Below are positions 1 to 22,026 of a stretch of DNA of 64,000 nt, piece by piece (position 1 is the stretch's first letter; each line of letters starts with the position of its first letter). Both the position numbers and the translations under genes were made by a program. This DNA is from Lingula anatina (taxonomy: Eukaryota; Brachiopoda; Lingulata; Lingulida; Lingulidae): assembly GCF_001039355.2 (NCBI RefSeq), contig NW_019775791.1, forward strand, positions 124,001 through 188,000, read 5' to 3'. A model generated the notes under the pieces. It searched no databases and was not told the origin of the DNA. It saw only the letters and a list, made by a program, of their open reading frames with translations.

Positions 1-821
1 AGTGAAATGAAAGTATCATTTTTGGCCATTTTATTATTTTCCTGAATATGTACACACGTCATTACTTTGGATCAATCACATACCATCCTGGTGCTATGAT
101 TTATGTGAGCATCTTGCTACTAAGACAAAGGCAAATGCTATAAAATATTTCTATATCATTCCAGCCATTTTATTTTTAAAGGAATACAACTCGTGATATG
201 TCCTTACCGTCAATATTTATTATGGCTTTAGGCAATCAAACTGTTTTAATTAGTCAGGGTCACATTTTGATATTGAAATGTGCAATTTGTATGTTTAAAT
301 GGATCAAGGGATGGCACCCAAAGTTACTGTGGTAAACATAAGACATGCATTTATTTTATTGAATATGTACAAACAGATATTAGTCTTTATATTTTAAGTC
401 TGTATCTTTATTTCTTGACTTTTTGTGTTTGCTGTGCATTTTAGATTCTGTTCACCTCCGTCCAGAGCATTTTATTTTCTTTTTGAACAGTTATGAATGT
501 GTGTATTGTTATTAGTAAGTATAAAAGTCACTGATATCCTATTAAATGGGTTGTGTAAAAGCATTTTTGTAATGGAGAAAGGAGGCAAATAAAGACTGTC
601 TATGATATGAATAGTTTTTAACCGTTTGAAGGTTCTTTACATTGGACATTAGGGGAAAGTGTCACCTTCACAATGAAATGTTTGCTTTTGCTTTATCCAC
701 CATGACTTATATTATGTAAAATTTGTGTCTGATAAAGATATATATAAATTTGCAGATTCAATTTTTTTTTAAATTATGGTTGCCAGCAATTAAAGTGATT
801 AAAAAAGTAATTAGATTGCCT
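1..821. other. Non-coding AT-rich sequence
   Basis: I see no recognisable protein-coding exon on either strand; the only open frames are short and composed of AT-rich low-complexity residues. An AATAAA hexamer near position 588 on the plus strand could belong to a plus-strand 3' UTR whose coding part lies outside the window, but nothing else supports this. Confidence 0.5.
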
Positions 822-2550
822 AAAATAACTATTTTATGCGTGATCTCACTAAAAGTTTTTGTTACCAATATATATATATATGTATATTGTTTATATTTTG
901 TTTCCCAGCCATGCGTGATCTGGAGCTGATGTAGGTAAAACAAAGAAGCAGAGAGAAGGATCACATTTAAATTACATCATACCTTTGTGTTAATGTTGTC
1001 TTGGTAACAGGTTGTATTACCTTTCAACTATTAGTAGACTCTACTTCTAGAAATAGCTGTTGTGTTGTGTGAATTGATTTTTGTTGAACAGAATATAGAA
1101 CAATAGACTGCTTTTTTTGTCAGATCAACCCGACTACCACCAGTAGTCTAAGATGTGTGGACAATGCTAAATGGAAAGTTAAGTGTGTGAATTTAATCAC
1201 TGCTGTTTGCATTCTTGAGCTATTTTTGTGGCCAACAACATTGACATATGAGCTCAATGTAATAGCCTGCCTTGTGTATTTACCCAGGATATAGTTTCAT
1301 TGTGTGACTTCATCACAGTGTTCAATTTCTATTTATACTATACCCAAGGATAAGAAAAAAGATAAATCTCTCCAGCAAGATAATTCTGTAGCATCCATAT
1401 CAATCATCAGATGTTCCCATTAGCATCATTTCTGTAATTGCCTGGAAAGTCTTTATCAAATAGCACTTTGATCATTTGATCAATTACAATAGGAAATCAA
1501 AATTATTTATGAGAACTTTGTTGGAAACATATTTGTTCAAAAATGGACACAAGGTTTTTTTTTTCTGAAGTTACGCAGTTTCATTGAGTCTGACCAGGTA
1601 TTTACCAATATTTCAGCTTTATTTTCCTTTTTTGCAAAAATGAGTTGTAACTAAATGCAGGCACTGGGTTGTACAAGTTCATAAGCTTTGGAAGGCTTTA
1701 ATTCTTTTTAAATTATATTTTGGTATAACATTTCACACAGTTTGACTTTACAAGCAGGTTTTTCAAATTGATTCGATTTTTGTAGGAGTAAAATAAAGTA
1801 TGCAAAGATAAATTGGGACCAAAATTATTATAGATACTATAACATTCCAGTTGACTTTTATTAAGGAAACCAGTTTCGGAAATTTGTATTTACTTACAAG
1901 CAGTTGAAAATATCTGGTAGTGCAATCAGTAGTTTAGAAAATCATTTTTCACATCCAAAATTTTGGTTCATTCTTTTAAACAGTTTGACCCATCAATAAG
2001 AAAGTTGATTGGAGCATGCAAAGTAAATTTTAGAGAAAAGAGTAGTCTTTTAAGAGAGATGTCCTTTGTGTGAACTTCATTCACAAAAGTGAAACTTCAT
2101 TGTAGAACCATATCAAAGTTTCTATTATATCACTTTTTTTCAGTTCAAGGTATGAAATTATGGAATCCCTATCTCATTAGTGTGGCATTCTGCTGAACAT
2201 TCCTTGAAATGTCATTTTCAGAAAAGAAATTAGTAAATGTGTAAATAATCATGTTATGAATAAAAAAATGCAACAGAGTAGAAGTTCGCCCTATTTCTAT
2301 TTTTATATTTGAAGGTTACTTTTCCAAGTTTCTTGTCATATTGGAACAATCATTGTACGAAGTACCAAGTTCTTGTCTATTTTTTTTCCAATTTATAAAA
2401 CAAAACAATTAAAGGAATCTAAGAATTTATGATTCAAATTTCAATTTCACATTTTAACTTATTTTGAGAATTAGTATGCACATGTAAGTGTTTAAATTGA
2501 TATTTTATCCATTTTGTGAGTTGTGTTCTCATAAAATAGCAAGTTTTAAT

Positions 2551-2601
<51 letters not shown>

Positions 2602-3260
2602 CAATAATAACCACAGAAAACATTTTGCTGAACATCTTATGTTCATTTCACCTTATTTGTCTTTAAAGTGCCTGCATTTTCTCTCTACCACATCACTGCT
2701 ATATAATACAAATAACAATTCTGACTTTAAAGTGCAGACTGGTTACGTACGTTCTAAGGAATTGAATCTTGAAACAAAATTTCATACAAGCATCATTTTA
2801 TTTTGTGTAATATAGTATGTGGTTTACAGATAAAAATCTTTTAATTAGTGTCAACATACACATTTCATAACTGAATACATGATGCAGTAATGTATGCAAC
2901 TCTTGTTGACAAGTCTTATATGCTTATTAAGACTGACATTAAAATACTTGCTTCTCAAAAACTGCACACCCCCTTCATTAATTACAACTTTGCACCCCTT
3001 TTCAAGGCCACTAGTGAAACTTCAGATCTTTTAGCTTGTTCAGCAGTTTAAGCTTACCAAGAAATTACCAAACATATCAGTGAATAATAACATAACAAAA
3101 TTGAGTTAAAGTGAACAGCAGCTGATCATAAGTTTCAAGGTACAATATTGAAAACCTACTAAGACATGATTTAGGGTTGTAAGAGAAAAGTGGGACGAAA
3201 TGGCTTGGTGGCCTTGTGACTGGGGATTTGGGGGCTGCTGAAGGCAGAAAACCGCCAAGA
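822..3260. repeat. Direct duplication, copy 1 (2.44 kb)
   Basis: This block recurs almost base for base at 3263-5704, in the same orientation and collinear. Differences are scattered substitutions, homopolymer length changes and small indels; for example, about 25 bp near 1238-1265 is missing from copy 2. It contains no coding exon. The copies abut at a single N (3261). This level and pattern of divergence fits either a recent tandem duplication or two allelic haplotypes placed side by side by the assembler. Confidence 0.93.
2552..2599. repeat. (TA)n microsatellite
   Basis: About 24 TA dinucleotides; the paralogous tract in copy 2 of the duplication is at 5002-5044 and is shorter. Ile-Tyr open frames that run through it are artefacts. 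Confidence 0.95.
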
Positions 3261-3261
3261 N
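3261..3261. other. Single ambiguous base at a duplication junction
   Basis: This is the only N in the window and it falls exactly between the two copies of the 2.44-kb duplication. A one-base gap is a typical mark of contig joining, so the junction itself is suspect. Confidence 0.9.
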
Positions 3262-3262
3262 C

Positions 3263-4999
3263 AAAATAACTATTTTATATGTGATCTCGCTAAAAGTTTT
3301 TGTTACCAATATATATATATATATATATATGTATATTGTTTATATTTTGTTTCCCAGCCATGCGTGATCTGGAGCTGATGTAGGTAAAACAAAGAAGCAG
3401 AGAGAAGGATCACATTTAAATTACATCATACCTTTGTGTTAATGTTGTCTTGGTAACAGGTTGTATTACCTTTCAACTATTTGTAGACTCTACTTCTAGA
3501 AATAGCTGTTGTGTTGTGTGAATTGATTTTTGTTGAACAGAATATAGAATAATAGACTGCTTTTTTGTCAAATCAACCCGACTACCACCAGTAGTCTAAG
3601 ATGTGTGGACAATGCTTAATGGAAAGTTAACTGTGTGAATTTAATCACTGCTGTTTGCATTCTTGAGCTGTTTTTGTGGCCAACACCCATGCCTTGTGTA
3701 TTTACCCAGGATATAGTTTCATTGTGTGACTTCACCACAGTGTTCAATTTCTATTTATACTTTACCCAAGGATAAGAAAAAAGATAAATCTCTCCAGCAA
3801 GATAATTCTGTAGCATCCATATCAATCATCAGATGTTCCCGTCAGCATCACTTATGTAATTGCCTGGAAAGTCTTTATCAAATAGCACTTTGATCATTTG
3901 ATCAAATGCAATAGGAAATCAAAATTATTTATGAGAACTTTGTTGGAAACATATTTGTTCAAAAATGGACACAAGGTTTTTTTTTTTTTTTTTTTTTCTG
4001 AAGTTACGCAGTTTCATTGAGTCTGACCAGGTATTTACCAATATTTCAGCTACCAATATTTCAGCTTTATTTTCCTTTTTTACAAAAATGAGTTGTAACT
4101 AAATGCAGGCACTGGGTTGTACAAGTTCATAAGCTTTGGAAGGCTTTAATTTTTTTTTTTTTAATTATATTTTGGTATAACATTTCACACAGTTTGACTT
4201 TACAAGCAGGTTTTTCAAATTGATTCGATTTTTGTAGGAGTAAAATAAAGTATGCAAAGATAAATTGGGACCAAAATTATTATAGATACTATAACATTCC
4301 AGTTGACTTTTATTAAGGAAACCACTTTCGGAAATTTGTATTTACTTACAAGCAGTTTAAAATATCTGGTAGTGCAATCAGTAGTTTAGAAAATCATTTT
4401 TCACATCCAGAATTTTGGTTCATTCTTTTAAACAGTTTGACCCATCAATAAGAAAGTTGATTGGAGCATGCAAAGTAAATTTTAGAGAAAAGAGTAGTCT
4501 TTTAAGAGAGATGTCCTTTGTGTGAACTTCATTCACAAAATTGAAACTTTATTGTAGAACCATATCAAAGTTTCTATTGTATTATCACTTTTTTTCAGTT
4601 CAAGGTATGAAATTATGGAATCCCTATCTCATTAGTGTGGCATTCTGCTGAACATTCCTTGAAATGTCATTTTCAGAAAAGAAATTAGTAAATGTGTAAA
4701 TAATCATGTTATGAATAAAAAAAATGCAAAAGAGTACAAGTTTGCCCTATTCTATTTTTATATTTGAAGGTTACTTTTCCAAGTTTCTTGTCATATTGGA
4801 ACAATCATTGTCAAAGTACCAAGTGCTTGTCTATTTTTTTCCAATTTATTAAACAAAACAAAGGAATCTAAGAATTTATGATTCAAATTTCAATTTCACA
4901 TTTTAACTTATTTTGAGAATTAGTGTGCACATGTAAGTGTTTAAATTGATATTTTATCCATTTTTTGAGTCGTGTTCTCATAAAATAGCAAGTTTTAAT

Positions 5000-5046
<47 letters not shown>

Positions 5047-5704
5047 CAATAATAACCACAGAAAACATTTTGCTGAACATCTTATGTTCATTTCACCTTA
5101 TTTGTCTTTAAAGTACCTGCATTTTCTCTCTACCACATGACTGCTATATAATGCAAAATAACAATTCTGACTTTTAAGTGCAGACTGGTTACGTATGTTC
5201 TAAAGAATTGAATCTTGAAATAAAATTTCATACAAGCATCATTTTATTTTGTGTAATATAGTATGTGGTTTACAGATAAAAATCTTTTAATTAGTGTCAA
5301 CATACACATTTCATAACTGAATACATGATGCAGTAATGTATGCAACTCTTGTTGACAAGTCTTATATGCTTAAGACTGACATTAAAATACTTGCTTCTCA
5401 AAAACTGCACACCCCCTTCATTAATTACAACTTTGCACCCCTTTTCAAGGCCACTAGTGAAACTTCAGATCTTTTAGCTTGTTCAGCAGTTTAAGCTTAC
5501 CAAGAAATTACCAAACATATCAGTGAATAATAACATAACAAAATTGAGTTAAAGTGAACAGCAGCTGATCATAAGTTTCAAGGTACAATATTGAAAACCT
5601 ACTAAGACATGATTTAGGGTTGTAAGAGAAAAGTGGGAAGAAATGGCTTGGTGGCCTTGTGACTGGGGATTTGGGGGCTGCTGAAGGCAGAAAACTGCCA
5701 AGAA
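3263..5704. repeat. Direct duplication, copy 2 (2.44 kb)
   Basis: Second copy of the block at 822-3260. Compared with copy 1 it has a longer poly-T run (about 3978-3998), a 15-bp local duplication around 4037-4066 and a different length of the (TA)n tract (5002-5044 against 2552-2599). The right end of homology is at the GCCAAGA near 5704, matching the bases just before the N. Confidence 0.93.
5002..5044. repeat. (TA)n microsatellite, copy 2
   Basis: About 21 TA dinucleotides at the position equivalent to 2552-2599 in the first copy of the duplication. The length difference is the kind seen between alleles. Confidence 0.95.
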
Positions 5705-7787
5705 AAAAAAATATCTGATTTATTTTGGTAAGAGTCATGTCTGTCTGCTAAAGTAGAATTTGGTACCGTTTTCTCAATTTAAAAAAAAATGTTCAAAATG
5801 AAGAGGAGTAATTAAATAGACCTCTGCTCCTCAATGACAGCAACCATAACAAAATATATCTTGGGGCTAATAAATTATTAGCTTTGTACTCGATACAGCA
5901 CTTGGGATACAGTTATCTTAACCCTGCAAAGGTCCATTTGATCTCCGGTGCACTAATATACGCAATGATGACTAATGACACACTCAAATACTACACAACT
6001 GTACACCACATATTACATCTATTTATGTTCTTTGCAGAATTCCACATTAGAATATAATTTAAAATTATTCACAATTGAAATCCTCTTCCGTGGTTAAAAA
6101 AAAACTACCTCATTTTGATGGTACATCTCAATACAATACTTATATTCCTGTTATGCTCATACAAAAATTTCATTTTAAATGCGTCCCTGAAGTTTTGAAC
6201 AGCGTCTCACTTTAAAGTGGTAGTGATCCCAACCTGCTTCTCTAGACTGGTTTTCGGACTTAAACTGCAGCTCTATCATATAATGGTGACATGTTTTAAT
6301 AAAACTATGAAAAGAAGCATTCTAAAAGATAAGACGTAATTAACAAAAGAGCAATTTTGAAAATTTTTTCCTAAAATAGGTAACAACATTAACCATTGGT
6401 CTATGAACCACTGACAAAAGAGTCCTAGCAGCAATTCACTGCATCTGGTGAAAAAAATGGTCAATTTACTCCTCTCAGCCATAATGTTCTACTGTTCACT
6501 TGTGAGGCAACTGGTCTCTAATAAAAGAAATGGATATGAAAATTGCATGCTAATTCAGCATGCTTTTACTACACTCTATACGAGTCACCATGTGACTTGA
6601 TTGTACCACCAACGAAAAGATCATTATACTTTTAAATGCAAAAAATTATAACAACAATAATAAATAAACATAATAATCATAATCATTATAAATAAATAAA
6701 ACTACATGATAAAAGGTATTACAAGGATCCTTTGAAAAAACAGATGGGAAATTATGCCATACAAATTGATTGAAGTTTTGAAAAATAATAATGATGAAAA
6801 TATTATGAACTCGACTAACCTCTTTACCTCCAACTTCACAAGCTGGTGGTAAAATAATAGGCTTAAAAATTCTGTGGCACTTGTCAAAGAATCAATTAAC
6901 TATATACACCTTGATAAAATGCCTATTCCATGCATGTAGAATAAAATACATCTTTGTTTGTACAAAACTATCAGAAAACTGCATGGACATGACAAGTACT
7001 GCTCTAGAGATAAAGCTATTATTTACACATTAGTCATGGGCACACAAGAACTAGAATAAGTATCTGAAGTGGATAATGAGATCACAATTGTGAGGCAGAC
7101 TGTAAATGTTTTGTTTTTTTGTAGGACGTCAAACCTCAAAAAACTAATTACAGTAAGCTGGCATGTTCTATGTCTGATGCAGAGAACTGCATCCCATTAT
7201 TTTGTAAAGGTGGGACAGCTCTTGAGAAGTCTCCACATTTTTTCTCTTACTAGAACCTACCAGTACACCTACCCCAGTCATATAAGCACAGAATGTACGA
7301 GGTCTTTTTTACCCATAATCTTACCACTGTATCAATGCTTGCGAGGTGAACTAAACACATTAGCTGTCTTAATCAGCAACCTAATTCAATTTTGATAAGA
7401 TATTACAATAGACTGGGGTTATTGCTGTGCTGAACTCACACGTGAACAGTTGGCTGGATGGTTAATAAGGTCACACCAGACAGTCACAGCAGCAATGCCC
7501 TGACAATGTTCCAGACAAAAAAAAAAAAATCTCAATCAAAACAAAAATTGCTGATTTAGCTTGCTGTGGTCCCTCAGTATTATATTTTTTCGTTTATCTG
7601 CAAAAAAAACTTGGCTACTATGTCAGTACCGCCTGAGTTGCATTTCATTGAGTTATGAAGATCAGTTCAGGTAACTGCCACCAGTTAAGACAGATTGTAC
7701 TTTCTATGCAATCTCAATCAACCTCTGTTTATGTGACAAATTCTGAACTGTACTTTGCACATGTAAGAATCTGCAAGTTGAAAGTAG
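5705..7787 (-). other. Probable 3' UTR and downstream flank of PP4R3
   Basis: This stretch lies directly downstream of the PP4R3 stop codon (7790-7788) on the minus strand and has no coding signature. An AATAAA hexamer on the minus strand (TTTATT at 5719-5724) is a candidate polyadenylation signal that would give a 3' UTR of about 2 kb. The 108-codon plus-strand open frame at 7069-7395 has no recognisable domain and is not called. Confidence 0.4.
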
Positions 7788-18372
<10,585 letters not shown>

Positions 18373-18756
18373 TTTATTGCTTTATTGTAGCACAAAGCCC
18401 AATATTTCTCTCCCGTGCCTACTCTTCATCTCATCTCAGGGACTCGGCAGCAATCATTTTCCCTGTAAATAATCATGAAATTAAGCCTCTCCAAAATGTT
18501 TACTAAATCTAGGATGTCACAGTAAGCAAGAGACTGACGTCAACTACGTCTACAGACGGGTAGCATACCAACAAACACCAATGCCGATCTCCTGTATCTT
18601 ACCATCAAGGTGATATTGCAGAATCAAAAATTATTCTCAGCAAAAGTATTTAAAGAATTCCTATAACCTAAACGATATGTACACATGGACGAAGCAAGAG
18701 GCATAACAGACGACTTACCGTCTACTCTCCTGAAACAACCATACCGATTTCGTAGG

Positions 18757-18767
18757 CCGCCATCTTG
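18757..18767 (-). promoter_or_regulatory. Second YY1-like element upstream of PP4R3
   Basis: The minus strand reads CAAGATGGCGG, a close match to the YY1 consensus, about 390 bp upstream of the PP4R3 ATG. On the minus strand it also offers an ATG (MAAYEI) followed by a possible GTATGG donor, so it could mark an alternative first exon. I could not join that exon convincingly to exon 2. Confidence 0.4.
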
Positions 18768-19004
18768 AATTCTCAAACAGGTGTGCGGGGTTCACATAAA
18801 CGTTTCGCATGGAGTTCAGCGGAAACTACAAATTTCGGAAGCGCTGTGCAGTGGCATAGTCTTGTTTTCAGCAAACAAAATATGTAAAAAGATTTTTTTC
18901 CGTTATTTTTCATTTTACCTATCATTATCATGTTGTTTCCCCACATCAATGACAAAGCGTAAAAGAGAAAAATGCCCTTTAATGTCTTTAATATATTACG
19001 TAAG

Positions 19005-19435
19005 GTAAAGCCTAGCCTACTAGGCCTAACTAGTAGGGCCTACATCTACCCCTTTTCCAGAGTGAAATATTGTCAGCATAGGCCTATACGCAGCAGCTGA
19101 CATGAGCTGACTTAGGCCGAGTCAGCCGCCAATATAATTAAGTAGAGGCCGTCGACCTATCAAGCCTAATACAGACTAAAAGCCTATGCTTGGACCTCAG
19201 CTTACATGTAGGCTACGCCCCTATGTACATGTACATGTAGGCCCTATATCAGTAGGCCTAAACTCATTGCGCCAGGCCTGCTTATTTTGGACATCCCATA
19301 AGCTTTGCGACAATGCATATATATAGGCCAGATATACTTTTTTAAAACTAATATATATATAGGTCTAAAATTATGAAAAACTAATAGATGTAGGCCTATG
19401 TTTACCCAAATAGGCCTAGGCCTATTCTTTAAATA
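19005..19435. repeat. AGGCCT-rich degenerate repeat patch
   Basis: TAGGCCTA-type motifs recur many times in both orientations with short spacers; the motif is a self-complementary palindrome. Smaller patches of the same kind lie at 20155-20240 and 20680-20702. No regular period is evident, so this is a motif-enriched patch rather than a classical satellite. Confidence 0.7.
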
Positions 19436-19760
19436 AAAAGAATTTTTAATTCTCTTTAAAAACAATGATAAAAGCCATAAAAAGACACATTTGATTTGTT
19501 AATAAAATTCGGAACTCTAAATTGGCGCATCAGTCTCAAAAATCCCGTGGGCTGTGACCATATGTTTAAATGTCTTTTTGTAGGCTATCATTTCGCTTAA
19601 GTTGAAACGGAGCACTGGATCGAAGAGTTCCATCTAATAAAGTGTAAAGTTCCATAATATGGGCCTACTTGTTTAAAATGGACAGGAAAATGGACAGTCG
19701 CCCTTTAAAATTATAAGACTGCATTCCCACAAATTTAGATCGATCAAGAATAATATTTTA

Positions 19761-19808
19761 GCCTATTCTTTGAGACACTATTTGGCCTATTCTTTGAGAC
19801 ACTGTTTG
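19761..19808. repeat. 24-bp tandem duplication inside the LINE remnant
   Basis: The unit reading TATTCTTTGAGACACTATTTGG-type sequence is present twice head to tail with one substitution, repeating the SQRI-coding part of the dead reverse transcriptase. Confidence 0.85.
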
Positions 19809-20143
19809 GCAATGAAAATCGTGGAGAACTGGGTAGGGCCTATGATGTGGTCGGACTTATGAGTTTTACGGAGAAGACGAGTGGCTGCATTCTGAATAGA
19901 CTGTAGTTTTTCCATTTGATAGTCAGGTATTCCAAACGAGGTTACTGCAATAATCAAGTACACAATGTAGAAGTCACAGATGTATGGTTGAATAGCTCTG
20001 TCTGCTTGCTGTTGATCAATCATAAGATGAAGAATCTTAGATATTCGTTGCAGATTAAAGTGGGATAATTTACAAACTCTTTTTATGTGTGATGCCATCC
20101 AGGTTTCTTTCTTTTGTGCTTGGCTTGATAACAGGGCCTCCAA
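19761..20143 (-). pseudogene. Decayed LINE reverse transcriptase fragment (CR1/L2/Jockey-like)
   Basis: Minus-strand translation carries HIKRVCKLSHFNLQRISKI, then GIPDYQMEKLQSIQNAATRLL and RKTHKSDHI. This matches the palm-to-thumb end of RTs of the CR1/L2/Jockey type, where the usual pattern is GLPxYxxxKLQRVQNxAARLV...KxDHITP. A frameshift near 19840 moves the continuation (PVLHDFHCQTVSQRI) to another frame, and the canonical LDYCNSLL stretch is degraded. No endonuclease or full ORF2 is present, so this is a dead 5'-truncated copy. Confidence 0.7.
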
Positions 20144-21457
20144 AATCCTATTTACAGCCTAGCCGTATTTATAGGCCTACGAACGGTAGGCCTTCATGTA
20201 GTAGACCTACTAGTCCGGAAGGTACAAACGTAAGGCCTACAGTCAATTTTTGCCCTAAACCCCCCCCCCTACTCCAACTACCCCTGTCGCTCAAAATCTG
20301 CATTTGTGATGTGGCAACATAGTCCCAGACCTAAACATTCCGTTTCTCATGGCTTGTGAACACGCGATTTCATTGAAAGGATTTATGTCACCTCATTTAT
20401 GTAGCCTTACACCTCTTAATTCCATTTTCAAGACTGCACCCTTATAATTTTCAATTTACCAAACTTGTAGGGGCCTATCCCAAAACGGCCTAAACCCGCT
20501 TTTTTATAATAGGGTCCCCTTGGGAGAGGGGGGGGGGGGTAGTGATCACAGTTCACGGGAAGGGAAGTAAAATCATCAATTCACAAACCACAGTAAATCA
20601 TGGTAAATAAAACTTTATTCAAATATCTCACTGACGCGTGTCGAAAATCCTGAAAAAAAAATCCCCACGAATCGGTAGGGCCTACATGTAGGCCTAGGCC
20701 TATTTATATTGATGACTTGGTTTCACGAAGGGCGGAGAATGAAAACTGCATTCACAAATTACGTAACCTTGATAAATCCATTAATCTAAAGAAAATCATA
20801 AAACGCCTTCAGAATACCACACTAGCCTACCAGAACGGGAAAAAAATCAAGGTGACGGCCGTGAGAGACGGTCATTTAGTGTATTCAGAAAAGTAAAAAC
20901 ATCCATGTAGCTAATATTAGATACGGATCCTTTACACTTTTATAAACATGTAGCTAAATGACGTATGAAAGCAGACTCTAAAGCACCTAAGGAGATTTTA
21001 AAAAGCGTAGGCCTACCAGAAAGATTCACTTTTCTTGAAAATTTTGGGAGTTCAATCCACCCCTACAGAATGGGTAAACGAAAAAAAAATGGGAATATGA
21101 GAAAAATATACCAATTACAAAAGCATTGGTGAACTTTAAAGTTAGACTTGATAAATTAAACTGCTTTACATAGATTCTATCACAGAAACCACAATAATTA
21201 GCCTTCAAAAATTATGGACCGAGGCCCATGTCAGTTTCCCCAGTAAATTAATATAGACTCCTCCCCCTCAATCCTAGCGTCATCCCTTTCATGATCAAGG
21301 CATTTGACTCACAAAATACAGAAGTAAATAGGACCTACAGGTCATTTTAAAATATTGACACTGAAGTATAAAATCAGCGTTTTAAACGATTCGTGTTTTA
21401 AAGACCATTAAGCCCTCGCTGTTTGTTTTAGTCGGGTTTTCTCAATGCACCGAAAGG

Positions 21458-21478
21458 TCACATGACTGATCACATGAC
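21458..21478. promoter_or_regulatory. Paired TCACATGAC E-box motifs upstream of MOCS1
   Basis: TCACATGAC occurs twice (21458-21466 and 21470-21478), 12 bp apart and ending 8 bp before the MOCS1 ATG. TCACATGA is a recognised E-box variant for bHLH-ZIP factors (MiT/TFE, USF). They may lie in the 5' UTR rather than the core promoter; function is inferred. Confidence 0.35.
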
Positions 21479-21486
21479 TTAATAGA

Positions 21487-21974
21487 ATGGCTGCAAAGGC
21501 TGGGGGACAAGTTGCAGGTGGCCTGCTGCAAGTGAGCGCACGATCCATTTACTGCAATATCTCTACCTTAAGGCATATAAGCTCATGTCAACAAAGAAAA
21601 TCACCAGCCCCTTCGGCATCTGCATCTCCTCTTAACAGATACGCAGAGAAGGTAAGGATCGTGAATGACCCCACAAGTCACGTCTCTGCGAACTTTACTG
21701 TTCAGTGTTTGTACCTGTAATTACAGTATGACGTTGCAGTCGAGTTCGCACAGACGTTTGCATATCACACAGATTGAAGTAGTGCCCGTAGGTTCTGCTT
21801 CGTTTACCTTAACACAACTGAGTGTCTGAGATTGCTTCACTATTTACTTCTAATACATTCAACGAGCTCTGGGTGCACATTCTGCAGGGATGTGTTTATC
21901 TGTGACTGGGGATTAGGAAGATGACTAGGCTATTTTCTTAATCCAACATGTTTACATTGTTTTTAGAGTGCATG

Positions 21975-22026
<52 letters not shown>

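Larger units (their letters stand above)
18373..21486. other. Intergenic region between divergent PP4R3 and MOCS1
   Basis: The two genes point away from each other across about 3.1 kb. Apart from the YY1-like sites, AGGCCT-rich patches, the LINE remnant, poly-G/poly-C runs (20258-20268, 20527-20540) and promoter E-boxes listed separately, I see no gene. The short open frames here have no recognisable domains. Confidence 0.7.

Noticed and set aside
2434-5140. Ile-Tyr repeat open frames over (TA)n tracts
   Set aside because: Microsatellite translation with no domain and no conservation between the two duplicated copies.
7069-7395. 108-codon plus-strand open frame downstream of PP4R3
   Set aside because: No domain, no splice partners, and inside the probable 3' UTR of the minus-strand gene.
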